Source of the DNA: Streptomyces griseicoloratus
Lineage (GTDB): Bacteria; Actinomycetota; Actinomycetes; Streptomycetales; Streptomycetaceae
Length of the DNA: 64,000 bases
Assembly: GCF_014534645.1 (NCBI RefSeq)
Contig: NZ_JACVQF010000200.1
Coordinates: forward strand, 310,001 to 374,000
Direction of reading: 5' to 3'
A model generated the notes under the pieces. The model did not search any database, was not told the origin of the DNA, and worked only from the letters and a program-made list of their open reading frames with translations. Position 1 is the first letter of the stretch; every line of letters begins with the position of its first letter. Made by a program: the position numbers and the translations under genes. Positions 25,023 through 35,264 of this stretch are shown here, one piece after another.

Positions 25023-26566
25023 AGGGCCGGCGTCGACCTGGTGAGCACCTCGCCCCGGAAGAAGGCCGGGCTGCGCCAGCGCATGACACCCATGATCACG
25101 AGACCGAGGGCGAGCAGGCCCACGCCGATCACGAAGACCGAGCCGACCCCGAGGACGGACGATCCGCTGCCGTAGGCGGGGTCCCACATGTCGGCCAGGG
25201 TCTTGGCGAACACGGCGGCGAGCAGCACGCCGCCGACGACCGGGAAGAGTCCCTTGAACAGCAGGTCGCGTCCGGACTTCAGCAGGTCGGCGCGGAAGTA
25301 CCAGGCGCAGGCGAAGGCCGTCAGCGCGTAGTAGAAGCAGATCATCAGCCCGAGCGCGTAGATGGTGTCGACCAGCACGTGCTCGCTGACCAGCGTCATC
25401 ACCGTGTAGAACACACCGGTGGCGATGCCCGCGGTCACCGTGGCGCGGCCCGGCGTCCGAAAGCGCGGATGGACCTTGGCGTAGGAGGCGGGCAGCGCCT
25501 CGTACGTCGACATGGCCAGGACGGTGCGGGCGACCGGGATGAACGTCGTCTGCAGGCTGGCCGCGGCCGACGCGAGGACCGCGACGAACAGCAGGATGCC
25601 GAGCGCCGGGCCCATCACCGGACCGGCGAGGGCGGCGAAGACGTTGTCGGAGGTGTCGGGATTGGCGAGGCCGAGGCCCTGGTCACCGGAGCCCACGACC
25701 ATCTGCGCCGCGATACCCGTGGCCAGGTAGGAGCCGACGAGCACGACCATGGCGACGAGGGCGGCACGGCCCGGCGTACGGCTGCTGCCGCTGGTCTCCT
25801 CGTTCGCCGTCAGACAGGCGTCCCAGCCCCAGTACATGAAGATCGACAGCGACAGGCCGGCCGTGAACGCGGCGAACGACTGGACGGCGAACGGATTCAG
25901 CCACGACCAGGAGAACTGGGCCGAGGTCGGGAACTCGGCGCTGCCGGCCTTGGCGAAGGCCATCGCCACGAACACGGCCAGGACCAGGAGCTGGAGCGCC
26001 ACGAGCGTGTACTGCACGCCCTTGGTCGCCGTCATGCCGCGGTAGCTGATCACCGTGGCGATCGCGATCAGGGCGAGGCAGGTGACGATGTGGACGGCCT
26101 TGTTCCCGTCCAGCGCGGCCACCGATTCGCTCCCGGTGATCTCGCCCGCCAGCAGCCAGAAGTACGAGGTCGCCACGCCGGCCAGGTTCGACAGCACGAT
26201 GATCGTGGCGATCACCAGACCCCAGCCGCACATCCAGCCCACGCGGGGCCCGAAGGCCTTCACCGTCCAGGTGAACGAGGTACCGCAGTCCGGCATCGCC
26301 TTGTTCAGCTCGCGGTAGGCGAAGGCGACGAGCAGCATCGGCAGGAAGCCGGCGAGGAACACCGCCGGCATCTGCAGGCCGACCTCGCCCGCGGTGGAGC
26401 CGAGCGTGGAGGTGAGGCAGTAGACAGGGGCCACGGTGGAGACGCCGATGACCGCGCTGCCCAGCAGACCTACGGAGTTCCCGCTCAGGCCCTTGTCGCG
26501 CATGCCTTCGGCGGAGGCCCCGTCGCCTGTGTCTGTGGCCTGGGGCCGTACGTCCAGCTGAGTCAT
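25007..26566 (-). CDS. APC family amino acid/polyamine permease
   Basis: 519 aa with about 12-13 membrane helices, starting at ATG 26566 (MTQLDVRPQ). The frame is open to 26836 but that extension lacks permease character. The first helix LLGSAVIGVSTVAPVYCLTSTLG carries the broken-helix substrate region, and GTSFTWTVKAFGPRVGWMCGWGLV and NEETSGSSRTPGRAA are APC blocks. It imports an amino acid or amine by cation symport; the specificity is not readable. No strong Shine-Dalgarno precedes the start. The 289-bp upstream region is shared with the divergent NmrA-like gene. Confidence 0.9.
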   Translation of the reverse strand: MTQLDVRPQATDTGDGASAEGMRDKGLSGNSVGLLGSAVIGVSTVAPVYCLTSTLGSTAGEVGLQMPAVFLAGFLPMLLVAFAYRELNKAMPDCGTSFTWTVKAFGPRVGWMCGWGLVIATIIVLSNLAGVATSYFWLLAGEITGSESVAALDGNKAVHIVTCLALIAIATVISYRGMTATKGVQYTLVALQLLVLAVFVAMAFAKAGSAEFPTSAQFSWSWLNPFAVQSFAAFTAGLSLSIFMYWGWDACLTANEETSGSSRTPGRAALVAMVVLVGSYLATGIAAQMVVGSGDQGLGLANPDTSDNVFAALAGPVMGPALGILLFVAVLASAAASLQTTFIPVARTVLAMSTYEALPASYAKVHPRFRTPGRATVTAGIATGVFYTVMTLVSEHVLVDTIYALGLMICFYYALTAFACAWYFRADLLKSGRDLLFKGLFPVVGGVLLAAVFAKTLADMWDPAYGSGSSVLGVGSVFVIGVGLLALGLVIMGVMRWRSPAFFRGEVLTRSTPALIAED

Positions 26567-26783
26567 GAACGAGACGTTAAATCCTGCGGTTTCCGTGGTG
26601 AGGGTTCCCTGAGGTAACCCGCCCACCAACCCCTCCCCCACCCATTCAAGGGCCGTGGAGGGGCCAGTGCCTGCATTCCGAAGAAGAACGAGCGAGGTAG
26701 CCGAGGTTTCCAAAGAGCGAGCACAAGGTGTCCGATATTCGGTAATCGCAGCTCCGCCCGTTTTGGAATGTCCGAGACTTACC

Positions 26784-26801
26784 GTGTGATCTGCGTCACA
26801 C
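26784..26801. promoter_or_regulatory. Perfect Crp-type palindrome
   Basis: GTGTGATCTGCGTCACAC: the GTGTGA and TCACAC arms are exact inverted repeats around 6 bp. It fits both the E. coli TGTGA-N6-TCACA and the Streptomyces GTG-N(8)-CAC type Crp motif. It lies 55 bp upstream of the NmrA-like start and about 220 bp upstream of the divergent permease start, in unusually AT-rich intergenic DNA. Confidence 0.7.
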
Positions 26802-26855
26802 TCGCCGACGTGATCGCGGACAGAAGCCGACCGCAAGGCTTTCTACGGTCGTTCC

Positions 26856-27719
26856 ATGACTCAGACACAGAAGATCCTTGTCACCGGCGCCACCGGCACC
26901 GTCGGCCGCCAGGTCGTCGCCGAACTCCTCACCCGCGGCCACGCGGTCCGCGCCCTCACCCGGGACGCGGCACGTGCCGTCCTCCCGGACGGCGTCGAGA
27001 TCGTCGAGGGCGATCTGACCGAACCGGACAGCCTGGCCCCTGCCTTCGAGGGCGTCACCGGCCTCCATCTGATCACCTTCGGCGGTCCCTACTTCGCCCC
27101 GCTGGAGAGCGGCCCGCGGATCCTGGAGCTGGCCCGCGCGGGCGGCGTACGCCGGGTCACCGTGCTGCACGGCGGCGGGCCGTCCCTGCTGGAGGACGCC
27201 GTACGCGCCGACGACGGCGTCGACTGGACCGTGCTCATACCGGTCGAGTTCATGGCCAACGCCCTGGAGTGGGCGGACTCGATCACGGCCTCGGACGAAG
27301 TCCATGCGCCGTTCGTCTCCCGGCTGAGCGCCATGGTCCACGAGGGGGACATCGGCGCCGTCGCCGCAGTCGCGCTCACCGAGGAGGGCCACGGCGGCCG
27401 GGAGTACGTGATCACGGGTCCCGAGCTGCTCACCGTCGCCGACAAGGTGGCGGCGATCGCCGGCGCCCGTGGCCGGGAGATCTCCCTGGTGGAGCTGACC
27501 GAGGAGCAGGCTGTCGCGCAGTGGCGGGCGGCGGGCCACTCGGAGGAGGTGATCGACTTCCTGCTGGAGGCGTACGGGAACACCCCGGAGGTGGGCCGCA
27601 CGGTCGTCGACACCGTCGAGAAGGTCACCGGCCGGCCGGCCCGCACCTTCGCCCAGTGGGCCGCGGAACACGCGGACGCGTTCGCCCCGGCGGCCCGCGC
27701 GGAACAGCTCACCGCGTAG
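26856..27719 (+). CDS. NmrA-like NAD(P)-binding protein (atypical SDR)
   Basis: 287 aa. The N-terminal Rossmann motif ILVTGATGTVGRQVVAELLTRGHAVRALTRD is the TGATGxxG form of atypical short-chain dehydrogenases, without the catalytic YxxxK. Members act as redox-sensing regulators or as quinone and azo reductases. The C-terminal block VVDTVEKVTGRPARTFAQWAAEHA is shared with the paralogue at 35265, so the two are from one subfamily. Start ATG 26856; a perfect Crp-like palindrome lies 55 bp upstream. Confidence 0.87.
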   Translation: MTQTQKILVTGATGTVGRQVVAELLTRGHAVRALTRDAARAVLPDGVEIVEGDLTEPDSLAPAFEGVTGLHLITFGGPYFAPLESGPRILELARAGGVRRVTVLHGGGPSLLEDAVRADDGVDWTVLIPVEFMANALEWADSITASDEVHAPFVSRLSAMVHEGDIGAVAAVALTEEGHGGREYVITGPELLTVADKVAAIAGARGREISLVELTEEQAVAQWRAAGHSEEVIDFLLEAYGNTPEVGRTVVDTVEKVTGRPARTFAQWAAEHADAFAPAARAEQLTA

Positions 27720-27724
27720 AACAC

Positions 27725-27790
27725 GGGCCGGACGCGGAGGCAGCGCCCGTCACCCGTCGCGAGCGCCCCGCGTCCGGCCCCGCCCGGCGC
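27725..27790. terminator. Long-loop hairpin after NmrA-like gene
   Basis: GGGCCGGACGCGG (27725-27737) pairs perfectly with CCGCGTCCGGCCC (27778-27790) around a 40-nt loop. It begins 5 bp after the NmrA-like stop and ends 134 bp before the next gene, consistent with a terminator. Confidence 0.55.
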
Positions 27791-27923
27791 AACCGGCCGC
27801 CCACACAAGCGGCACCGGCCGCCGACGACAACCCCCGTCGACCGGCGCGAACGTCCGTCGTGCATGATCGGTGAGGCCCCTCGACCTTCAGGGCGGGGAG
27901 GCGTCTCACCGAACGTGAAGGAG

Positions 27924-28697
27924 ATGGCTTTGTCCATCTGGGAGTCACTGGCGGTCCTCGCCGCCGGCATCGGCGCCGGCACCATCAACACGATCGTCGG
28001 CTCGGGGACACTGATCACGTTCCCGGTACTGCTCGGCATCGGGCTGCCGCCGGTGACGGCCACCGTGTCCAACGCCCTGGGACTGATCCCCGGGTCCGTC
28101 AGCGGCGCCATAGGCTACCGGGAGGAGCTCAAGGGCCAGCGCCGTCTCGTCCTCAGGCTCGGTGTCGCCGCCGCGGCCGGAGGACTCGGCGGAGCCGTGC
28201 TGCTGCTGACGCTCCCCTCGACCGCCTTCGAGACGATCGTCCCCGTCCTCGTCGCGCTCGCGCTGGTCCTGGTCGTGCTCCAGCCCCGCATCTCCGCGGT
28301 CGTCCAGCGACGCCGTGCGCGGACGGGCACGGTCACGAGGACCGACGGCGGCCCCGTCCTCTTCGGCGGGCTGCTGCTCGCCAGCGTCTACGGCGGCTAC
28401 TTCACTGCGGCCCAGGGGATCATCTACCTCTCCCTGATGGGCATGCTGCTCGATGACACCCTCCAGCGCCTGAACGCCGTCAAGAACGTCCTCGCCGCCA
28501 TCGTCAACAGCATCGCGGCGCTCTTCTTCCTCTTCGTCGCCGACTTCGACTGGACCGCCGTCCTCCTCATCGCCGTCGGCTCCGCGGTCGGCGGCCAGCT
28601 CGGTGCGAAGGTCGGCCGCCGGCTCCCGCCGGTCGCCCTGCGGATCTTCATCGTCGTCGTCGGCACCCTCGCCATCGTCCAGCTGCTCCTGCCCTGA
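27924..28697 (+). CDS. TauE/SafE family anion permease
   Basis: About 257 aa with 8 membrane helices. The family motif GAGTINTIVGSGTLITFPVLL opens the first half, and a related block GGYFTAAQGIIYLSLMGMLLDDTLQRLNAVKN opens the second, the inverted-repeat plan of TSUP proteins. They export or import sulfite, sulfoacetate or other organic anions. Start choice is uncertain: GAAGGAG abuts ATG 27924, so TTG 27930 (6 nt spacing) or GTG 27915 may be used instead. Confidence 0.87.
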   Translation: MALSIWESLAVLAAGIGAGTINTIVGSGTLITFPVLLGIGLPPVTATVSNALGLIPGSVSGAIGYREELKGQRRLVLRLGVAAAAGGLGGAVLLLTLPSTAFETIVPVLVALALVLVVLQPRISAVVQRRRARTGTVTRTDGGPVLFGGLLLASVYGGYFTAAQGIIYLSLMGMLLDDTLQRLNAVKNVLAAIVNSIAALFFLFVADFDWTAVLLIAVGSAVGGQLGAKVGRRLPPVALRIFIVVVGTLAIVQLLLP

Positions 28698-28794
28698 TGC
28701 GGCCCTGTCCGCCCGCCCTGCCGGCCGCGGAGGGCCTGAAACCGACCCGCCGAGGGGTGCGTCCTGAAGGGCGACGACGAGCAGATGGGAAGCG

Positions 28795-29874
28795 ATGGTG
28801 GAGCGCATGGCCCGGGGCACCGCGACGATGCGAGCCACGGTGCGCCGGTGGACACGGCGCCGGGCCGGCACACGGCCGGCGGACGCGCGGGGCCGGTCGG
28901 CCTGGACCCGGGGACGGGTGCTCGCCGCGGCGGCCGTCCTGACGGCCGCCCTGCTGACGTTCCACCGCGCGGTTCCCGACTCCCTGGGCGGGCCGGCCAG
29001 TCTGCTGGAATCCTTCCTGCCCTGGCTCGGTCTGGTCGTCGTGGCCCTGCTCGCCCTTGGCCTGCTGCGCCGGTCGGCCCTCGCGCTGGTGGCCCTGCTC
29101 CTGCCGGTGGCTGCCTGGACGTATCTCTTCGGCGGGCTGCTCCTGCCCGCTCCGGAGCCCGGCGCCGACGACCTGGTCGTGGTGCAGCACAACGTCAGCG
29201 ACGAGAACACCGACCCGGCGGGCACGGCCCGCGCCCTGGCCGGCGCCGGCCCCGACCTGATCGCACTCCAGGAGCTGGTGCCCCCCGCACTCGCGGTCTA
29301 CGAGAAGACCCTCGCCCCCGACTACCCGTACCGGACGGTGCAGGGCACGGTCGGACTCTGGTCGAAGCATCCCCTCACCGATGCGGGGCCGCTGGACATC
29401 AGGCCCCGGGACATCACGGAGGACTGGAGCCGCGGACTGCGGGCCGTGGCGCACACGCCGCACGGTGAGATCGCGGCGTACGTCGTCCACCTGCCCTCGG
29501 TCCGGATGGGGGCCGGCGGCCTCGCGTCCTCCCGGCGCGACGAGAGCGCCCGGCTGCTGGGACAGGCCGTCGCGGCCGAGGAGCTGAGCAGGGTGATCCT
29601 GGCGGGCGACCTCAACGGCACGGTCGACGACCGCGGGCTCGATCCGCTGACCGGACGTCTGAACGTGGCCGAGCGCGGCGTCGCCTTCAGCTTCCCCGCC
29701 GCCTTCCCGCTGGCCCGGATCGACCAGGTCATGGCCCGCTCGGCGACCGTCACCCGGATCCGCACCCTGCCCGCCACCGGCAGCGACCACCTCCCGGTCG
29801 CCGCCCGCATCACCCCGGACCGAAGCCCCGCCCAGGACGGACCCACGAAGGACACGGGCGACGCCGGGCCATGA
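28795..29874 (+). CDS. Membrane-anchored endonuclease/exonuclease/phosphatase (EEP) family protein
   Basis: 359 aa. A basic N-terminus precedes three membrane helices (VLAAAAVLTAALLTF; WLGLVVVALLALGLL; LALVALLLPVAAWTYLFGG). The EEP domain follows outside the membrane: VVVQHNVSDENTD (metal Asn), LIALQEL (metal Glu), AGDLNGT and GSDHLPVAARI (catalytic His). This architecture is common in actinobacteria and is often linked to extracellular phosphodiester cleavage. GTG or ATG starts near 28795-28807 are possible. Confidence 0.87.
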   Translation: MVERMARGTATMRATVRRWTRRRAGTRPADARGRSAWTRGRVLAAAAVLTAALLTFHRAVPDSLGGPASLLESFLPWLGLVVVALLALGLLRRSALALVALLLPVAAWTYLFGGLLLPAPEPGADDLVVVQHNVSDENTDPAGTARALAGAGPDLIALQELVPPALAVYEKTLAPDYPYRTVQGTVGLWSKHPLTDAGPLDIRPRDITEDWSRGLRAVAHTPHGEIAAYVVHLPSVRMGAGGLASSRRDESARLLGQAVAAEELSRVILAGDLNGTVDDRGLDPLTGRLNVAERGVAFSFPAAFPLARIDQVMARSATVTRIRTLPATGSDHLPVAARITPDRSPAQDGPTKDTGDAGP

Positions 29875-29953
29875 CCTCTGAGGTCATCGACCGCGGCGCG
29901 GCCGGGCAGCAGGATGGTGAACGTCGAGAGCCCGACCGGCCGGAAGGAACACC

Positions 29954-30298
29954 ATGTCCGCCTACGTGATAGCCCACCTGCAGGAAGCCACCCCGCACCC
30001 GGAGATCGCCGAGTACATCGCGCGCATCACCGCCACCTTCGAGCCGTACGGCGGCCGCTTCCTCGTGCACGGCGCACGGCACGAGGTGGTGGAAGGCGAC
30101 TGGCCCGGCGACGTCGTCATGATCGGCTTCCCCTCGCTCGCCGAGGCACGGGCCTGGTGGGATTCGGCCGAGTACCAGGAGATCGCGCCGCTGCGCTCGC
30201 GGCACATCGAGGGGGACATCATCCTGGTGCCCGGCGTGGCCGACGACTACGACGCGAGGGCCACCGCCGAGGCGATGCGGGAAGCGCTCGGCCGGTGA
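29954..30298 (+). CDS. DUF1330 family protein
   Basis: 114 aa, ATG 29954 with GGAAGGA 7 nt upstream. A ferredoxin-like dimeric alpha/beta barrel is indicated by YVIAHLQEATPHPEIAEYIARITATFEPYGGRFLVHG and VVMIGFPSLAEARAWWDSAEYQEI, the two standard DUF1330 blocks. Function is unknown. It stands alone between the EEP gene and the convergent DinB gene. Confidence 0.85.
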   Translation: MSAYVIAHLQEATPHPEIAEYIARITATFEPYGGRFLVHGARHEVVEGDWPGDVVMIGFPSLAEARAWWDSAEYQEIAPLRSRHIEGDIILVPGVADDYDARATAEAMREALGR

Positions 30299-30332
30299 CG
30301 GTACGCCTCTGCGAGAACCGGAGTCCGCCCGC

Positions 30333-30929
30333 CTACTCCGCGCCGCGGCCGGCTTCCCGGGCCACACGCTCCAGCCGGCCGCGATACTCCTCCCACCACT
30401 CGGAGTCGCCCTGCGCCATGCTGTCGTTGCCCCGGTTCATCCCCACGGCGCCGTCGGCGAGTTCCCGGATGATGTCGGCGTGCCCGGCGTGCCGCTGCGT
30501 ATCGGCGATCACCCGCACGACGGCGTGATGCAACGTCACCTCGTTCCTGTCGCCCGGCCACCACGGCACCCTGCCGACCGTCTCCAGCGCCAGCGCCTCG
30601 ATCGTCGCGTCGGCGTGCGCCCACGCCCGGCGGTACAGCCCCACGATGTCGTCCCGTGACTCCTCGGCCGTGGCCCACATGTCGGCGTTGGACTCGGCAC
30701 CCTCTGCGCGCCAGGGCAGCGGCTCGCCGGAGGGCCGTCCGAAGGTGTCGCCGAGGTAGCCCAGCTCCACGCCGGCCACGTGCTTCACCAGGCCCAGGAG
30801 ATTGGTGCCGGTCGGTGTCCGCGGGCGGCGGACCTCGTACTCGGAGAGCCCGTCGAGCTTCCACAGCAGGGCATCGCGGGCGGACTGCAGATAGCGGTGA
30901 AGATCGGCCTTGGGATCCGGTGCGGTCAT
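30333..30929 (-). CDS. DinB/DUF664 family protein
   Basis: 198 aa from ATG 30929. A four-helix bundle is suggested by LHRYLQSARDALLWKLDGLSEYEVRRPRTPTGTNLLGLVKHVAGVELGYLGD (first metal His in KHV) and HHAVVRVIADTQRHAGHADIIREL (the two C-terminal His residues). Such proteins are thiol-dependent metalloenzymes in bacteria that use bacillithiol or mycothiol. The substrate is unknown. Confidence 0.83.
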   Translation of the reverse strand: MTAPDPKADLHRYLQSARDALLWKLDGLSEYEVRRPRTPTGTNLLGLVKHVAGVELGYLGDTFGRPSGEPLPWRAEGAESNADMWATAEESRDDIVGLYRRAWAHADATIEALALETVGRVPWWPGDRNEVTLHHAVVRVIADTQRHAGHADIIRELADGAVGMNRGNDSMAQGDSEWWEEYRGRLERVAREAGRGAE

Positions 30930-31033
30930 GGAGCCAGTCTGCCGGTCGCGCGATCTTTGTCCACCGCCTTTCCGCATCCGGCGCGGAAACCCCGCGCCGG
31001 TGTCCCGGCGTCGCCGCAAGTGCGGCGGTGTGC

Positions 31034-32104
31034 CTACGGTTTGACGTCGTAGAGGACGTTGAAGGGGTCGTCCGCCGTGGACCGGACCACGTCGCTGAAG
31101 CCCGCCTCGACGCACAGATCGCGCACGACCGCCTCGGGCATGCCGCATGTTCCGAGGGCGGCGCCACCGTTCGCGAGGGACGTGGTCATGCAGTAGAACA
31201 TGCTGAACCCGTAGAACATCGACGCGACGGGGCCCACGTTGTCCTCGGGGCGGTCCTTGCAGTTGACCTCGAGCATCAGGTAGTCGCCGTCGTCCTTGAC
31301 CGCGGCCCTGATGGCGGCGAGGAGCCGCTTCGGGTCCACGGCGTCGTGGATGACGTCGAAGGTGGTGACGAGGTCGTAGCGTCCGGGAAGCCCCTGGGCG
31401 GCGTCGGCCGTCTCGAAGGTCACCCGGTCGGCGACACCGGCCTCCTCCGCGTTCGCCCGGGCGCGTTCCAGCTGGGCCGGGAAGTTGTCGAACCCCGTGA
31501 AACGGGACCGCGGGAACCTCTCGGCGAGCACGATCAGGGCACGGCCCGCCCCGCATCCCACGTCGGCGACCTCGATGCCCCGCTCCAGTCCTGCGACGAC
31601 ATGCGGGAAGGTGCTCAGCCAGTCGTCGACCATCGCGCTCTCGAACCAGCTGCCGGTGAACCGGCTCATGCCGTCCCACAGGATGTCCGGGTAGTCGCTC
31701 TGCCGTACGCCTCCCCCGGTCCGGAACGCCTCGATCAGGCGTTCGTAGGGCGCCAGCGCGGCGGGCATCATCTGGTACACGCCGCCGAGGAACATGGGGC
31801 CCGACTCGTCGGCCAGCGCGGGGGCGTGCTCGGGGGGAAGCGTGAAGCGGCCGGGCTCCGGTTCCTCGAGGTAGCCGGCGGCGGTGAGGCCGCGCAACCA
31901 CTCGCGCACGTAACGCTCGTTCAGGTCCAGCCGGTCCGCGAGTTCCCGGCTGCCGGCGGGGCCGGTGGCCGCGAGTTCCCCGAACAGGCCCAGCCGGTCG
32001 CCGAGGTGGCACAGGCCGCAGGCCATCATCCCGCTGATGTCCCCGAGCGCCTTCTCCATGAAGGCTTCGACCTTCGCTTCGTCCAGTGCGCGCTGCGCCG
32101 CCAC
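31034..32104 (-). CDS. SAM-dependent methyltransferase with winged-helix N-terminus
   Basis: 356 aa from GTG 32104. An N-terminal winged helix (residues about 35-90: GSRELADRLDLNERYVREWLRGLTAAGYLEE) resembles the dimerisation domain of O-methyltransferases and of Rv2258c. The Rossmann domain holds VADVGCGAGRALIVLAERFP (motif I), FDVIHDAVDPKRLL and a C-terminal CGMPEAVVRDLCVEAGF block. It methylates a small molecule that cannot be named. Divergent from glpF. Confidence 0.88.
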   Translation of the reverse strand: MAAQRALDEAKVEAFMEKALGDISGMMACGLCHLGDRLGLFGELAATGPAGSRELADRLDLNERYVREWLRGLTAAGYLEEPEPGRFTLPPEHAPALADESGPMFLGGVYQMMPAALAPYERLIEAFRTGGGVRQSDYPDILWDGMSRFTGSWFESAMVDDWLSTFPHVVAGLERGIEVADVGCGAGRALIVLAERFPRSRFTGFDNFPAQLERARANAEEAGVADRVTFETADAAQGLPGRYDLVTTFDVIHDAVDPKRLLAAIRAAVKDDGDYLMLEVNCKDRPEDNVGPVASMFYGFSMFYCMTTSLANGGAALGTCGMPEAVVRDLCVEAGFSDVVRSTADDPFNVLYDVKP

Positions 32105-32292
32105 GATGTCCCTCCCGGCCGAGCGCGATCGCGGGGTGCGACCGGCCCGGACAGCAAACCACCGGGCGCCTGTCCCGGGTGGCCCGCCACGGCGGGCTGG
32201 GGCGCTCGGGCCGGTTCACCTCACCCGATCCGCGTACCGACGGCCCGTCGCGCTCGGCCGGCCGTGTGCCGTCACGGCGGTTTCATTCTGTA

Positions 32293-32309
32293 TATACGAG
32301 ATATGCGAG
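32293..32309 (+). promoter_or_regulatory. Direct repeat in AT-rich glpF leader
   Basis: TATACGAG (32293-32300) and TATGCGAG (32302-32309) are 9 bp apart inside the AT-rich stretch 32281-32340, about 80-100 bp upstream of glpF. It overlaps TATATA, a possible -10. IclR-type GylR controls glycerol operons in Streptomyces, but no gylR gene is adjacent, so assignment is tentative. Confidence 0.4.
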
Positions 32310-32389
32310 TTGCCCTAGATCGTCTTAATCTGTCGGAGGAGAGGTCCGGATAGTCGACGGCCGGTCGAGCCGGCGGAAGGTGAGCTTCC

Positions 32390-33235
<846 letters not shown>

Positions 33236-33268
33236 CACCGGCCGGACAGGCGAGGAGAGGCGGCGCAC

Positions 33269-34786
33269 ATGGCGGACTTCGTCGGTGCGGTGGACCAAGG
33301 AACCACCAGTACCCGATTCATGATCTTCGACCACGACGGCAACGAGGTGGCGAAGCACCAGCTGGAGCACGCCCAGATCCTCCCCCGTTCCGGATGGGTG
33401 GAGCACGATCCGGTGGAGATCTGGGAGCGCACCAACTCGGTCATGCAGAACGCCCTGCGCTACAGCGGGCTGGCGGGGACCGATCTGGCGGCCATCGGCA
33501 TCACCAACCAGCGGGAGACCACCGTGGTCTGGGACCCGCGCACCGGCCGCCCCTACTACAACGCCATCGTGTGGCAGGACACCCGCACCGACGCCATCGC
33601 CGCGAACCTCGAGCGCTCGGGCCGGGGCGACGTCATCCGGCGCAAGGCCGGACTGCCGCCGGCGACCTACTTCTCCGGCGGCAAGATCCAGTGGATCCTC
33701 GACAACGTCGACGGTGTCCGCGAAGCGGCCGAACAAGGCCACGCCCTCTTCGGCAACACCGACGCCTGGGTGCTGTGGAACCTGACCGGTGGTCCCGACG
33801 GCGGCATCCACGCCACCGACGTGACCAACGCGAGCCGCACGATGCTGATGGACCTGGAGACCCTCGACTGGGACGACGAACTGCTGGGCTTCTTCGGCAT
33901 CCCCCGCTCGATGCTGCCCACCATCAACCCCTCGTCGCACCCCGAGGCATACGGTGTCGCCAGGACCTCCCGGCCGCTGCGTGCCGCCGTCCCCATCGGC
34001 GGGGTCCTGGGCGACCAGCAGGCGGCCACCGTGGGCCAGGTCTGCTTCACACCCGGCGAGGCGAAGAACACCTACGGCACCGGCAACTTCCTGGTGCTCA
34101 ACACCGGCACACAACTGGTCCGCTCCCAGCACGGGCTTCTCACCACCGTGGCCTACCGGTTCGGCGACAGTCCGGTGGTCTACGCGCTGGAGGGCTCCAT
34201 CGCGGTGACCGGGTCGGCCGTGCAGTGGCTGCGCGACCAGATGAAGATCATCAAGAGCGCGCCGGAGAGCGAGGACCTCGCCCGGACCGTCGAGGACAAC
34301 GGCGGCATGTACTTCGTCCCCGCCTTCTCGGGCCTGTTCGCGCCCTACTGGCGCTCCGACGCCCGAGGGGCGATCGTCGGCCTCGCCCGGTACAACGACA
34401 ACGCGCACCTGGCACGAGCGACCCTGGAGGCCATCTGCTACCAGAGTCGCGATGTCGTCGAGGCGATGGAACAGGACTCCGGGGTCCACCTCGACGTGCT
34501 CAAGGTCGACGGCGGGGTCACCTCCAACGACCTCTGCATGCAGATCCAGGCGGACATCCTGGGTGTCCCGGTCAGCCGCCCCGTCGTCGCCGAGACCACC
34601 GCACTCGGCGCCGCCTACGCGGCCGGACTGGCCACGGGATTCTGGCAGGACACCGAAGAACTGCGCAGCCACTGGAAGGAGTCCAAGCGCTGGGAACCCC
34701 AGTGGTCCGACGACCGGCGCGCCGAAGGCTACGCCGGATGGAAGATGGCGGTGGAGCGTACGCTCGACTGGGTCAAGATCCCCTGA
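33269..34786 (+). CDS. glpK: Glycerol kinase
   Basis: 505 aa, standard GlpK length. [28 protein letters not shown] is the N-terminal ATPase motif with the usual Arg, WQDTRTD and [13 protein letters not shown] are substrate-side motifs, and [13 protein letters not shown] and [28 protein letters not shown] are the C-terminal FGGY blocks. ATP phosphorylates glycerol to sn-glycerol 3-phosphate. GAGGAGAGG precedes the ATG. Cotranscribed with glpF. Confidence 0.96.
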   Translation: MADFVGAVDQGTTSTRFMIFDHDGNEVAKHQLEHAQILPRSGWVEHDPVEIWERTNSVMQNALRYSGLAGTDLAAIGITNQRETTVVWDPRTGRPYYNAIVWQDTRTDAIAANLERSGRGDVIRRKAGLPPATYFSGGKIQWILDNVDGVREAAEQGHALFGNTDAWVLWNLTGGPDGGIHATDVTNASRTMLMDLETLDWDDELLGFFGIPRSMLPTINPSSHPEAYGVARTSRPLRAAVPIGGVLGDQQAATVGQVCFTPGEAKNTYGTGNFLVLNTGTQLVRSQHGLLTTVAYRFGDSPVVYALEGSIAVTGSAVQWLRDQMKIIKSAPESEDLARTVEDNGGMYFVPAFSGLFAPYWRSDARGAIVGLARYNDNAHLARATLEAICYQSRDVVEAMEQDSGVHLDVLKVDGGVTSNDLCMQIQADILGVPVSRPVVAETTALGAAYAAGLATGFWQDTEELRSHWKESKRWEPQWSDDRRAEGYAGWKMAVERTLDWVKIP

Positions 34787-34859
34787 CCCGGCCCGTGGGT
34801 CACGTCCAGGACCCGTCACGCCGGCGCCGGGGCGCCGTCACTGCACCGGAGAGCACTCC

Positions 34860-35246
34860 ATGAAGATCCACCTCACCAGCGTCTTCGTCGACGACCAGGC
34901 CAAGGCCCTGCGCTTCTACACCGATGTGCTGGGATTCGTGAAGAAGCACGACGTCCCGCTGGGTGCGGACCGGTGGCTGACCGTGGTCTCGCCGGAGGAC
35001 CCCGACGGCACCGAGCTGCTGCTCGAACCCTCCGGCCATCCCGCGGTGCAGCCGTACCGTACGGCGCTGGTCCGGGACGGCATCCCCGCCGCCTCCTTCG
35101 CCGTGGACGACGTCCGGGCGGAGTTCGACCGGCTGCGCGGGCTCGGGGTGCGCTTCACCCAGGAGCCGGTGGAGACGGGCTCGGTCACCACCGCGGTTCT
35201 GGACGACACCTGCGGCAACCTGATCCAGATCGTGCACAGCGCGTAG
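34860..35246 (+). CDS. VOC family protein (glyoxalase-like)
   Basis: 128 aa from ATG 34860 with GGAGAG 6-12 nt upstream; the longer frame from 34452 is an overlap shadow of glpK. MKIHLTSVFVDDQAKALRFYTDVLGFVKKHDVPLG and FAVDDVRAEFDRLRGLGVRF are the two VOC half-folds, closing with DDTCGNLIQIVH. It follows glpK by 73 bp on the same strand and may be read through. Substrate unknown. Confidence 0.88.
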   Translation: MKIHLTSVFVDDQAKALRFYTDVLGFVKKHDVPLGADRWLTVVSPEDPDGTELLLEPSGHPAVQPYRTALVRDGIPAASFAVDDVRAEFDRLRGLGVRFTQEPVETGSVTTAVLDDTCGNLIQIVHSA

Positions 35247-35264
35247 GACTCCGACCCGGCGCGC

